NCBI GenBank assembly: GCA_951813605.1
Contig: OX638379.1
Coordinates: 3,466,062-3,530,061 of the forward strand
Length of the DNA stretch: 64,000 bases
Reading direction: 5' to 3'
DNA from: an uncultured Bryobacterales bacterium
GTDB lineage: Bacteria > Acidobacteriota > Terriglobia > Bryobacterales > UBA6623
The position numbers were made by a program, and so were the translations under genes. Below, one piece after another: positions 35,662 through 44,580 of the stretch (position 1 is the stretch's first letter; each line of letters begins with the position of its first letter). Below the pieces are notes generated by a model. It ran no database searches, had not been told where the DNA came from, and worked only from the letters and a program-made list of their open reading frames with translations.

Positions 35662-35869
35662 TATTTCGCGAGCTAGAGGAGGGCGCCAGTCGCGAGACGA
35701 GCCGGAGTGCCGCGGGAAGAACTGCTTCATCACTGCCACGGGTGGATCGCCTTAGGCAGGATTCAACGGCTAGCTGCCGTCGAAGTGTCGCTTGACTGGG
35801 GCAAAGAACGTGGGCGTCGCACAGCGAATGGCCACCCGCATGATGTAGATCGACCTGCTGCGCTGCAAC

Positions 35870-36090
35870 GTCAATATCTGGCAGCGACACCGCGAAACCC
35901 TGGGGTGACCAGAAGACGGTTGGCTGGACCGCCCACCTGCATGCACGCATCCTTTGCCTAGGCGCGGCGAAGCCGAGCGCCACGTCAAGGAAGTACCCCT
36001 GCTCGTTGGAAGTGGTCGACCGTGCCGCACCCGTGGAGAGGTGGGTGACGGTAACCGCAACATCCGGCACTGGAATTCCCGGCGGTCCGT
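35870..36090 (-). pseudogene. TonB receptor N-terminal (CarboxypepD_reg) remnant
   Basis: The minus frame reads GPPGIPVPDVAVTVTHLST, then GAARSTTSNEQGYFLDVAL, the opening of the carboxypeptidase-regulatory-like domain found in the receptors of this window (compare G..VPGATVTATN.STG....T.E.G.Y). Frame changes follow within 60 nt and the plug and barrel are gone. Only this domain survives, directly upstream of the sulfatase gene, suggesting that a receptor/sulfatase pair once stood here (inference). Confidence 0.5.
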
Positions 36091-36284
36091 GAGCCGCAAA
36101 CTTGAGTGCAGAGTCACAGTACAGCAGGACGGGGCGTGACATCTACTTATATTGGTGTGGTCGGAGTCGACCACTCGGTCCAGTCAACGGTGCCGCCCCA
36201 GCAATTGGCCGCCGGCAGGTTTGGACCGTCCGTAAGCGTTCCTCTCTATCGCCCGCCCAGCGCCGTGCCACGCTGAGATCAACC

Positions 36285-37454
36285 ATGTACGACGCAATCG
36301 TCATCGGCGTAGGGGGGATGGGCAGCGCGACGCTCTTCCATCTGGCCCAAAACGGCGCCAACGTGATGGGACTGGAGCAGTTCGGCATCCCGCACGCGTT
36401 CGGTTCGTCGCACGGATCGACCCGCATCATCCGATTGCCCTACTCCAAGGGCTCCGAGTACGTCCCGTTGCTGCGCGCCGCCTATCGGTATTGGCGAAAG
36501 CTAGAGGACGTGTCGGGCGAAACGGTCTTGCACGTCACGGGAGGGCTCGACATAGCTCCGGAGGGGAGCTGGATGGTCGAAGGTTCATCACGGTCGTGCG
36601 ACGAACATGGCCTCGAATACGAGGAACTCGTCGGGACGGAGGTTAACAGAAGGTTCCCCGGTTACCGCCTGCCCGCCTGCATGCGGGCAATTTATCAGCC
36701 CGACAGCGGCTATGTCTTGTCAGAAGTCGCGATCACCGCATACGCAGCGGCTGCACGTTCATTAGGTGCAAGAATCCTGACGGATACCCAGGCATTGGGT
36801 TGGCGGCAAATACGGAATGGGCTGAGGGTCAGTACGAGCAAGGGGGATTTCGAAGCGAAGCGTTTGGTCATCACCGCCGGCCCATGGATCGGCACCCTGA
36901 GTTCCGAATTGCAGCGACTGTGTCAGCCCGAGAGACAGGTGATGCTCTGGACAGGTCCCTTGGACCGGCGGCCCTTCGATCCTGGATGCTTTCCGGTTTT
37001 CAGAATGCTGGCCCCGTTCGGCCGATTCTACGGTAATCCTGACCACCTTGGCGAGGGCTTCAAGATCGCCAAGTACCACCATCTGGAGCAGAAACTGGAG
37101 CACCCCGCCGAGCTCGACCGCGAATGCCACCCGGCAGACGAGGCTGTCTTGCGCGAAGCCGTCAAGGAATACTTCCCATTGGCGAACGGAGAAACTCGCA
37201 AGATGGCCGCCTGCATGTTCACCAACACTCCTGACGGCGACTTCATCCTCGACCAGTACCCAAGGCAAAGCAACGTCTTCGTGGCGGCCGGGTTCTCCGG
37301 GCACGGCTTCAAGTTTTGCAGCGTTGTCGGGAAGATCATGGCCGAGTTGTGCCTAAATCACCCGCCGACCTGGGACATTCGCCGTTTCAGACTGGCACGT
37401 GAGCGGTGGGCCGAAGTGGTCCCGGGCACCAAGACAGTACCTCGGCAGTCCTAG
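36285..37454 (+). CDS. Monomeric sarcosine / N-methyl-tryptophan oxidase-like flavoenzyme
   Basis: 389-aa FAD-dependent amine oxidase (DAO family). Start at the ATG 36285, where the Rossmann strand begins: MYDAIVIGVGGMGSATLFHL (GxGxxG), then GLEQFGIPHAFGSSHGSTRI and the GSSHGSTRIIR motif characteristic of monomeric sarcosine oxidase and MTOX. Residues near 310 read KMAACMFTNTPDGDFILD; the Cys in ACMFTNTPD is the conserved covalent flavin attachment residue. The C-terminus VFVAAGFSGHGFKFCSVVGK binds FAD. The enzyme should demethylate a secondary amine with oxygen, yielding formaldehyde and peroxide. No glycine-betaine catabolic genes flank it, so the substrate is open. The frame upstream of 36285 is not homologous. 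Confidence 0.88.
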   Translation: MYDAIVIGVGGMGSATLFHLAQNGANVMGLEQFGIPHAFGSSHGSTRIIRLPYSKGSEYVPLLRAAYRYWRKLEDVSGETVLHVTGGLDIAPEGSWMVEGSSRSCDEHGLEYEELVGTEVNRRFPGYRLPACMRAIYQPDSGYVLSEVAITAYAAAARSLGARILTDTQALGWRQIRNGLRVSTSKGDFEAKRLVITAGPWIGTLSSELQRLCQPERQVMLWTGPLDRRPFDPGCFPVFRMLAPFGRFYGNPDHLGEGFKIAKYHHLEQKLEHPAELDRECHPADEAVLREAVKEYFPLANGETRKMAACMFTNTPDGDFILDQYPRQSNVFVAAGFSGHGFKFCSVVGKIMAELCLNHPPTWDIRRFRLARERWAEVVPGTKTVPRQS

Positions 37455-37597
37455 GGGGTACTCCGCAACTCTGCTCTCGTGGCGACGGGCCGAATTCCAG
37501 CAACGGGGCATCACCCTTTCCCCGTTTCTCGGCCCTGTTGCCCGAGGTCGGGGACTAAGCCGCCGCGCCGCTACGGTACTAGTCCGGAACGCCGGCG

Positions 37598-38023
37598 TCA
37601 CGGTGCGCTGGAGCACCGGTTAACAAGCGCTGACATGGCATGCAGTCCTCGCATAACGAGTGTCCGTGCGACCCGGAGACCAGAGAATGGAGCAAGAATT
37701 GCGAGCGTGACCGAGGCTCCTAGGTATCATCCAACGCCTGGCATATTTCTGCGCTCGTGAAGCACGGCAACGTCAAGCGAGAAGCTCGAAAAGGTCGTGA
37801 ACGAGCCCAGCACGCCAACTGCAAGGAATGCCGGCAACTCCTTGCTGGCATTGAACCTTGTCGCAAGGAACTCAACGATAGTGGCCAGAATGAATGATCC
37901 CGCCACGTTGACAAAAAGCGTGCCGAACTGAAATCTGGCACCAAGCGAGCGCGTGAATCAGTCGGTTGCGAGAAAGCGGGCTCGCACACCGAATGCACAG
38001 CCAATGGCAACTGCAAGGAAGAG
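37598..38023 (-). pseudogene. fluC: fluC (crcB) fluoride channel, inactivated
   Basis: One minus-strand frame reads LFLAVAIGCAFGVRARFLAT, D-stop-FTRSLGARFQFG, TLFVNVAGSFILATIVEFLA, TRFNASKELPAFLAVGVLG, SFTTFSSFSLDVAVLHER, then a second stop and YLGASVTLAILAPFSGL. The GTLFVNVAGSF and GFLGSFTTFSSFS-like blocks are the signatures of Fluc/CrcB channels. Both stops are TGA where family members have Trp, so each looks like a TGG-to-TGA mutation. The start codon before LFLAV has also gone, although AAAGGAG remains a few bases upstream. The rest is conserved, so inactivation is fairly recent. A decayed fluoride-riboswitch-like element lies directly upstream. Confidence 0.7.
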
Positions 38024-38034
38024 TCTCCTTTGGG

Positions 38035-38096
38035 CCTAGTCCGCACGGTCAAATCCGAGGTTCCGGCCCTCGGACATTCGGGCGGAGACAATCGCC
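38035..38096 (-). promoter_or_regulatory. Fluoride riboswitch-like element (crcB motif), probably decayed
   Basis: On the minus strand, GGCGAT-TGTCT-CCGCC is close to the GGNGAUGG...CCNCC first half of the fluoride aptamer. It is followed by a perfect 7-bp hairpin (TCCGAGG...CCTCGGA) and TTTGAC in the place of the conserved UGAUGAC segment. Size (about 62 nt) and location, just before the Shine-Dalgarno of the fluC remnant, fit. Several invariant bases differ, as expected if it decays along with the gene. Confidence 0.4.
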
Positions 38097-38161
38097 AAGC
38101 AAGATGACCGCCCGATCGGATCTTCAGATTGGGGGCTGCCGCTGCTACGGGGGTCGTCTAC

Positions 38162-38403
38162 CCCGATACAAGACGAATAGCAGACGTAGGTCTTCGATTT
38201 GCCTAGTGACTGCGTGGAATTGAAGCAGATTTCCTCGTGGGGCAGGTTGAGTGATCCCGGGATATGCTCTCGGGCATAGGCCTCGGCAGGACGGCCATCG
38301 ACCGCGAGGACGGGCTCGTTTTTGCTCAAGGCGACGTAAAGGTCCCGGGAATCGGTCTCGTAAGCGAGCTCGCGCTGGTAGTGATTATCTGATCAATGGT
38401 CAT
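38162..38403 (-). pseudogene. Rhodanese-like domain protein remnant
   Basis: The frame contains YQRELAYETDSRDLYVAL, then NEPVLAVDGRPAEAYAREHI, PGSLNLPHEEI and SKTYVCYSSCIG. This is the N-terminal half of a rhodanese domain (V..D.R...AY..EHIPGA.NLPH.E), ending around the Cys-containing active-site strand. A start ATG (38403, MTIDQII) is in a different frame from the domain, so there is a frameshift around 38385, and the domain's last 50 residues are missing. Non-functional. Same direction as the fluC remnant. Confidence 0.6.
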
Positions 38404-38676
38404 GGTTGGTTCGCGGTCTTTCGAGATTTGGCTTCGGCTTCGCGCAGCGGCTCGACCGCGCTCCGTCGCTCCGCGGAAACTCCAGCAGGCCTTGCTGGAA
38501 CGAGATTCCAGCGGCCGAAGGCTCGAGCAGGCCGTCAAGCGTAACGATTTCCCAAGAATTCGAAGCGATCGCGATCGACAAAGATGTTTCCGTGGACGAG
38601 CCCAAGGCACGGTATCCTCAGGTCGCGCGAAGCCGCGCAATCAAGCGTCTCGGCGGCCAGGAGTCGTTAGCGAGCA
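38404..38676. other. intergenic between divergent units
   Basis: About 270 bases, several overlapping short open frames, none recognised. Confidence 0.3.
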
Positions 38677-40185
38677 ATGCGGAGCCGATACCCAACGATC
38701 ACTCGGAGAGCCCTTCTTGGTGGAGCGTCAGGCCTTGCGGGCCGGCAGATCTTCGCACAGCCTCGGCGCGATCGAGGAGATCTTGCGAATCAAGCCGCCG
38801 AACGTCAAAGGCAAGATACAGCAGACGAGGCCGGCCCCGCGGTAACGGCAAAGGCGGTCCTTGACGAATCGATCGGCTCGGATGTAGAACTCTTCGTCGA
38901 CCGTCACAGGATCGCTTCCATGACCGGAGTCGAGTTGCGCTTGCACCGCCCTAGAAGGGCGGAGCCGGCCATCCGATTCGACCGGCCATGGGAAGGGCCC
39001 ACATCAGCGTACGTCACGGTGTTCGAGGACCAAGGTCGCTTCCGGATGTACTATCGCGGCTCGCCGGGGGGCAGCCAGTCAGAGCAGACCTGCTACGCCG
39101 AGAGCGACGACGGAATCGAGTGGCGAAAACCGGACCTCGGCCTGTTCGACTGGCCCGGATCGATGAGAAACAACATCGTCTGGCGAGGCGTAGGCACACA
39201 CAACTTCACGCCGTTCAAGGACCCGCGTCCCGACCTGCCCGACACGGAGCGCTACAAGGCCGTCGCTCGCGGCGTCGACCCCAAGGTGGCGCTGCATGCA
39301 TTCGTTTCCGCCGACGGGATTCGATGGAGCCCCGTCTCGCCGCGAGCCGTCTTTTCCGACGGCAAGTTCGACTCTCAGAATCTAGCCTTCTGGGATCCGA
39401 ACCGTGGCAAGTACCGATGCTATTTTCGGACGCCGTACCAAGGTGTCCGGGGCGTCGGCGTCGTCGAGTCGGACGACTTCCGGCGGTGGGAAAGCCCCCA
39501 GCTACTCACGCTCGATCCACCCTCCCCCGAGCACTTCTATACGAATGCGACCATCCCCTACTTTCGAAACCCTCGCTACTACTTCGCTTTCCCAAAGCGC
39601 TTCCTGCCCAAGCGGCGCCAGTTGCGGGATCACGGCAGCGACGGCATCTCCGAAGCCGTCTTCCTCAGCAGCCGAGACGGCCTGCACTTCGATCGAACCT
39701 TCATGGAAGCATGGGTTCGGCCGGGACGAGACCGGCGCAATTGGGGCGACAGAAGTACGATGCCCGCATGGGGACTGCTCCAGACCGCCGAAGACGAGCT
39801 CTCCGTATACATAAGCCAGCACTACAGATTCGACAGCGCGCACTTGCTGCGGGGCACCCTGCGTTTGGACGGGTTCGCATCGGCGCATGCCGATTACTCC
39901 GGGGGAGACCTTGTCACGGCACCCCTCAGATTCAAGGGGCGTCATCTTGCTCTGAACTACTCAAGCGGGGCAAGCGGCTCCGTCCGCGTCGAGTTCCAGA
40001 GCGAATCCGGCAAGCCACTGCCCGGGTTTGCGTTGGCCGACGCGCCCGAGCTGTACGGTGACGCAATTGACGAGGCGTACAGCTGGAAGCATGGAAACGA
40101 TGCCTCGTCGCTCGAAGGCGAGCGCGTGAGGATTCGCTTTGCGCTGAAGGACTGCGACCTGTATTCGTATCGCTTCACGCGGTAG
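38677..40185 (+). CDS. Tat-exported GH32/GH43-like five-bladed propeller protein
   Basis: 502 aa. N-terminal Tat-like signal TITRRALLGGASGLAG followed by a low-complexity linker, then a propeller with blades such as LFVDRHRIASM, SAYVTVFEDQGRFRMYYRG, ESDDGIEWRKPDLGLFDWPG, HAFVSADGIRWSP, NLAFWDPNRGKYRCYFRTP, ISEAVFLSSRDGLHFDRTF and LSVYISQHYRF. The order and the D-G-x-x-W turns resemble glycosidase clan GH-J/GH43-type propellers and the many Planctomycete/Acidobacteria 'GH32-like' proteins of unknown activity. A C-terminal beta-sandwich (SSGASGSVRVEFQ, PLPGFALADAPELYGD) resembles the sandwich that follows GH32 propellers. I cannot identify the nucleophile/acid pair with certainty. It probably acts on glycans outside the cell. 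Confidence 0.7.
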   Translation: MRSRYPTITRRALLGGASGLAGRQIFAQPRRDRGDLANQAAERQRQDTADEAGPAVTAKAVLDESIGSDVELFVDRHRIASMTGVELRLHRPRRAEPAIRFDRPWEGPTSAYVTVFEDQGRFRMYYRGSPGGSQSEQTCYAESDDGIEWRKPDLGLFDWPGSMRNNIVWRGVGTHNFTPFKDPRPDLPDTERYKAVARGVDPKVALHAFVSADGIRWSPVSPRAVFSDGKFDSQNLAFWDPNRGKYRCYFRTPYQGVRGVGVVESDDFRRWESPQLLTLDPPSPEHFYTNATIPYFRNPRYYFAFPKRFLPKRRQLRDHGSDGISEAVFLSSRDGLHFDRTFMEAWVRPGRDRRNWGDRSTMPAWGLLQTAEDELSVYISQHYRFDSAHLLRGTLRLDGFASAHADYSGGDLVTAPLRFKGRHLALNYSSGASGSVRVEFQSESGKPLPGFALADAPELYGDAIDEAYSWKHGNDASSLEGERVRIRFALKDCDLYSYRFTR

Positions 40186-40596
40186 CGCTGGCTGCGGCAG
40201 ATGGGCCGGAGCCGATCCCCTGCCCTCGGTTCCGTCCATTGAAACCGGTCCCGCAGAACTGTTTCCAGGCGTCGCGAGCCGGTCATGGCCCTCGTTCAAG
40301 GCCGGGTCACGCCGCTTTCTCGGTTTGTGCCACTTTCCAACGCGCTCAGCACGGCTTCGGCACGCGCCCCAGAGAAGAGAGTTACGCGGCGAATTCGGTC
40401 ATGGAAGAGTCGAAGATTTTATGGGAGGCCCCGACCTTCGCGACCTAGTTCAGCACTCACCTAGCGGTCGCAGCGTCCGAAGCGGGGAAAATGGATCCCG
40501 ATTACTGGTTCGACGGCCCCCGCCCAGGCCGTAAGGGACTCTCTCACACGGGCGGCTTGGCCGCGATTCTAGAATGGATGTCGTAGCGAGATTCCA
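40186..40596. other. intergenic before DUF3604 gene 2
   Basis: About 410 bases with nothing recognised. TAGAAT at 40570-40575 is a possible -10 for the next gene, giving a leader of about 15 nt. Confidence 0.3.
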
Positions 40597-43545
40597 ATGA
40601 CTGTGCCAAGACTCCTGCCACTTCTGCTTTTGATTCCGGCCCTGGCTGAGGCGGAGAGGGTTCAGTACTGCGTCCTGTTCGGCGTCGGCGAACAGGAGCC
40701 CGCACGATGGGACGGGTCGATTGAGGCGACCGGCGCGCGCATCCTGGACGTTTCCGGTTGGAGACTGAGCCGAAACGACTCGGTCACTGGGTCGAAGTGG
40801 CGACTCGCGACGCGCCGCGTAGCTCTAACCCGCGGGCAAACCGATCTCAGCCGATACCCCGCGCTTGAAACTGGCGTGTACGTTCTCGCAGATACGCTTG
40901 ACGCCAACCCGCTGTTCCGGATTCGCACCGAGCAGGGCGACACGTCGTTCCGCCCGTCTGACATTACCTACGGGAATCCCGCGATGCTGATGGGGGGGCG
41001 GGTGTCTGTTGAGCGGATTCCCGTTCTGAGGGTGCTCACGAGCTCGCCGGAAGAGCAAGACCTGCCATCGACGGCGACCGCCGGAGACACGGTGTACATG
41101 GCCTATGTCGAGTTCACGCACGGTGACCGAGGCATGAGATGGCGACGGCAGCTCCGCTCGGAGCCGGAGTCCTTCGATCCCTTGGCGAGGCCGACGGGGG
41201 GCGACCGTGTCTGGCTGCGCGAGTATTCGATCTCCCAGGGGACCTGGGGAGAACCCGAACCTGTTAGCGCAGGGGGCGAGGACGTCTACTCGGTCGCGGT
41301 CGCAGTCGATGGCGGCGGGCGAGTGTGGGTCGTCCGGTCGAAACAGGTGGGCGGCAACTTCGACATCTATGCCAGCTACCGCAATCAAGGGAAGTGGTCG
41401 GCCGAGCAGCGCGTAACAACCGACGCCGGCCCGGACATCAGCCCGGCCGCGGTGACCGCGGCCGACGGGGCGGTCTGGATCGCGTGGCAGGGTTATCGAG
41501 GAAGCTTTGAGGCTTTGGTCGCACGGCAAGCTGGCGATGGGTTCCCAGCCGAGCAAAGGGTGTCGAATTCCAGCCAGAGCGATTGGGCTCCGCGCATCGC
41601 GGCTGCTGGCAACGGGGACGTGGCCGTTTCCTGGGACACCTACGACGACGGCAGCTATGACATTTACGCCCGGCGTTTGTCGCACGACGGTGAAATAGAA
41701 CTGGGCTCCGTTGTCGCAGTGGCGGCGAGTCCTCTTTTCGAAGCGCGGTCGAGCGTCGCATTCGACGCCCAAGACCGGCTCTGGGTCGCGTACGAGGAGT
41801 CGTTCTCCGGCTGGGGCAAGGACTTCGGAGCGTACGAAACGACCGGTTCGGGGCTCTATCAGGACACGACGGTTCGAGTGCGGGTGATCGAGGGCGAGCG
41901 CTTGTACCAGCCGGCTTCTCCCGTCGCTGACGTGTTGAATAACCGGCCCGCCTCCAATCCAAACAACCGCAGGGGCGGGCCCGCAAGAGAGCGGGCACAC
42001 CGGCCGCAGCCGGATCCGGCGCTGGCCTCGGAGCGTCGGCCGAACACGACTCCGTATCCGGGCGGCAAGATCGCCCGCGAAGGGTATCCCCGGCTGGCGA
42101 TCGACGACTCGGGGAACGTCTTCCTGGCTTTGCGTACGTCGGCTGGCGACATCTGGGGACCTCTAGGGACGACGTGGTTCGAGCATTTGGTCCGGTTCGA
42201 CGGTAAGGCTTGGGAGGGGCCGGTGTTTCTCGGACGGTCGGACGGGCTTCTGGACCAGCGGCCCGCAGTGACAGCCACTGGAACGGGTAACTTGCTGATT
42301 ATCGGGACGACGGACCACCGCTTCACCGAAGCCGATCGTCGGAACGTGAACCGAAACGATTTCGACTTCGACTTGGTCGCGCACGAATACAAGACCAAGA
42401 GCGGGACTGGTGACTATCAGCTGGAACCTGTGCCGGACGGAGGTTCCCCGCAGCCGATAGCCGGTCTGGAGAAAGAGCTTGAGCAAGTCTCGATGATGAG
42501 GGACTATCGGACCACCCTCGGCGCCGAGACGCTGCGGCTGATGCGCGGCGAGTTCCACCGCCACACCGAAATCAGCGGCGACGGAGCTCGGGACGGCGGC
42601 ATCATCGACGCCTGGCGCTATTTCATCGACGCGTCCTACCTGGACTGGGCGGGCTGCTGCGACCACGACAACGGCTACCGCGAATACCCTTGGTGGCGCA
42701 CGCAGAAGCAGTCGGACGCATTCCATTTGGCAGGCAAGTTCGTGACTCTGTTCAGCTACGAGCGCAGCGTGCGCTATCCCGAGGGGCACCGCAATCTGCT
42801 GTTTGCTGAGCGGGGAATTCGGCCACTGCCGCGGCTACCGAGAACAGCGGAGGACTCGCCCAGCGTACCGGCGCCGGACACGCAAATGCTCTACCGCTAC
42901 CTGCGGCAGTTCGGCGGCCTGGCTGCGGTCCACACATCGGGGACGCGCATGGGCACCGACTGGCGCGACAACGACCCCGAACTCGAGCCTTGGGTCGAAA
43001 TCTACCAGGGCGATCGGCAGAATTACGAGATCCCCGATGCTCCCCGTACTAACTCAGCCGAGGATTCCATCGGAGGCTGGAGGCCTTTGGGGTTCGTCTC
43101 GAACGCGCTGGCGAAGGGGTATCGGCTGGGATTCCAAGCCTCGAGCGACCACATCTCCACGCATATGTCTTACGCGAATGTCTGGGTGACCGAGCCGACG
43201 CGAGAAGCGATGCTGGAAGGAATTCGAAAGCGCAGGGTCTACGGTGCGACCGACAATATCCTCGCTGACGTGCGAAGTCACGGGCACTTCATGGGCGAGG
43301 AGTTTGAGACGAGAGATGCGCCGCGCATCGAGATCAAGTTGGTCGGCACGGCTGACTTTGAACGAGTATCGATCATCAAGGACGGGCGCTATGTCCATTC
43401 GGTGAATCCAAAGACCCGTCGGGTCAACATGGCGTGGACTGACAAGGCCGCGCGAACCGGGGACACCTCGTACTACTACGTTCGCGGGGAGCAGGCGGAC
43501 GGCGAGATCGTCTGGGTCAGCCCGATGTGGATCACACGCCGTTGA
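40597..43545 (+). CDS. Secreted DUF3604 protein with N-terminal beta-propeller (paralog 2)
   Basis: 982 aa, longer paralog of the protein at 11388. Signal peptide MTVPRLLPLLLLIPALAEA. About 140 extra residues precede the propeller (RVQYCVLFGVGEQEPARWDG, a domain of its own resembling the one preceding some BNR-repeat proteins). Blades read GRVWVVRSKQVGGNFDIYAS, GAVWIAWQGYRGSFEALVA, VAVSWDTYDDGSYDIYARR and DRLWVAYEESFSGWGKDFG; a low-complexity proline/arginine linker sits near residue 450-485. The DUF3604 domain starts about residue 648: GEFHRHTEISGDG, CCDHDNGYREYPWW, VHTSGTRMGTDW, ASSDHISTHMSYAN and YGATDNILADVR. The conserved His/Asp set matches the first paralog. Likely a metal-dependent hydrolase; substrate unknown. 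Confidence 0.85.
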   Translation: MTVPRLLPLLLLIPALAEAERVQYCVLFGVGEQEPARWDGSIEATGARILDVSGWRLSRNDSVTGSKWRLATRRVALTRGQTDLSRYPALETGVYVLADTLDANPLFRIRTEQGDTSFRPSDITYGNPAMLMGGRVSVERIPVLRVLTSSPEEQDLPSTATAGDTVYMAYVEFTHGDRGMRWRRQLRSEPESFDPLARPTGGDRVWLREYSISQGTWGEPEPVSAGGEDVYSVAVAVDGGGRVWVVRSKQVGGNFDIYASYRNQGKWSAEQRVTTDAGPDISPAAVTAADGAVWIAWQGYRGSFEALVARQAGDGFPAEQRVSNSSQSDWAPRIAAAGNGDVAVSWDTYDDGSYDIYARRLSHDGEIELGSVVAVAASPLFEARSSVAFDAQDRLWVAYEESFSGWGKDFGAYETTGSGLYQDTTVRVRVIEGERLYQPASPVADVLNNRPASNPNNRRGGPARERAHRPQPDPALASERRPNTTPYPGGKIAREGYPRLAIDDSGNVFLALRTSAGDIWGPLGTTWFEHLVRFDGKAWEGPVFLGRSDGLLDQRPAVTATGTGNLLIIGTTDHRFTEADRRNVNRNDFDFDLVAHEYKTKSGTGDYQLEPVPDGGSPQPIAGLEKELEQVSMMRDYRTTLGAETLRLMRGEFHRHTEISGDGARDGGIIDAWRYFIDASYLDWAGCCDHDNGYREYPWWRTQKQSDAFHLAGKFVTLFSYERSVRYPEGHRNLLFAERGIRPLPRLPRTAEDSPSVPAPDTQMLYRYLRQFGGLAAVHTSGTRMGTDWRDNDPELEPWVEIYQGDRQNYEIPDAPRTNSAEDSIGGWRPLGFVSNALAKGYRLGFQASSDHISTHMSYANVWVTEPTREAMLEGIRKRRVYGATDNILADVRSHGHFMGEEFETRDAPRIEIKLVGTADFERVSIIKDGRYVHSVNPKTRRVNMAWTDKAARTGDTSYYYVRGEQADGEIVWVSPMWITRR

Positions 43546-43779
43546 AGCTGGGCGAGGAGGCCCCGATCGGTCGCCGTTGTTACCGACGAGGAGCGCCAGT
43601 TAAATCGGACGGCTGGAACGCCGTCGAGCGACCGGCGCAGATTCCGTCCCATGCCCCGTAAAGAACGACGACGCAGAACCGCAGCTCGTCTGTGGCGGTC
43701 AGCAGCCGTGGACCTCGGGTGCGGAGCTTGGCTCGCAATCAGGCATTCGCTGGGCGGAGCAGTGCGGCTACTCCGCCGC

Positions 43780-44580
43780 TCAGCGATCCTTCAAGTAGCG
43801 GGCGACGGTTTCCACGGTCTCGAACCAGATCTCGTTCCGAGGGTCTTGCAGGTACACGATGAGTTGCTCGAGCATCTCGATACGCGTGGTCTGCCGTCCC
43901 GAGCGCGCCATTTCGTGGCCCGCAAGCACGAGCCATTGCCCGGCCTCGCGAGCGGTTTCGACCAAAGTCCTGATCTCGGGAAAGTCCATTCCATCCATCG
44001 ACATCCCGGTAACCTGGGCCGGGTCATGGAAGACAGGGTCGTTCGGCGTCTCGTCCAGCCAGCCCCGCCCGCTCAGAAACAGTTCGGCGATCAGCGGCAC
44101 GTAGCTCCGAGTCGATTGACCGCGGCCGACAAACGTTTGCCCGCACGGGTAGGCGAAGCTGACGGGCTCTACGCCAAGCATTTCTCCAAGCCTTCGATTG
44201 GACTCGATCAATTCCTTCCGCATCTCGTCCAGCGAGTAGTTTTCAAGCGCAGCCTCGCGCGACCACTCGAAATTACCGGTGCACGGGTGGCGCAGTGAGT
44301 GGTTGCCGATCTCGTGGCCCGATGCGACAAGTCTCTTCCACCCGGCGAGTCTTTCTTCAACTCTCGCCGGCACCACATAAAAGGTTGCCTTGGCTCCTAG
44401 ACGGTCGAGCACCGCGAGCCCTGTGTCGACCTGGGAGGAGCGGGCGTCGTCGAAACTGAGACTGACGGCGGCGCGCCTGCCCTCGGGCCAAGCGAATTCG
44501 GCGGCCGCCGTCTGCGCCCGAATAGCGGAGGGCGCCGCCAAGCAGAGCTGGAACAAGAGGACACGGACGAAAACACGCAT
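43780..44580 (-). CDS. Exported polysaccharide deacetylase
   Basis: 266-aa NodB-fold, carbohydrate esterase family 4-like protein. Signal peptide VRVLLFQLCLAAPSAIRA. The first motif is VSLSFDDARSS (D44-D45: catalytic base and metal Asp), the second GHEIGNHSLRHP (H94...H98, metal ligands) and the third is around VSFAYPCGQTF. CPCG..F in place of RxPxG..., and the C-terminal GQWLVLAGHEM, are common in the CE4-like subset of this phylum. It should remove N- or O-acetyl groups from an extracellular glycan. No signs of truncation. It is convergent with the DUF3604 gene, suggesting these enzymes share a substrate pathway (weak inference). Confidence 0.85.
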   Translation of the reverse strand: MRVFVRVLLFQLCLAAPSAIRAQTAAAEFAWPEGRRAAVSLSFDDARSSQVDTGLAVLDRLGAKATFYVVPARVEERLAGWKRLVASGHEIGNHSLRHPCTGNFEWSREAALENYSLDEMRKELIESNRRLGEMLGVEPVSFAYPCGQTFVGRGQSTRSYVPLIAELFLSGRGWLDETPNDPVFHDPAQVTGMSMDGMDFPEIRTLVETAREAGQWLVLAGHEMARSGRQTTRIEMLEQLIVYLQDPRNEIWFETVETVARYLKDR

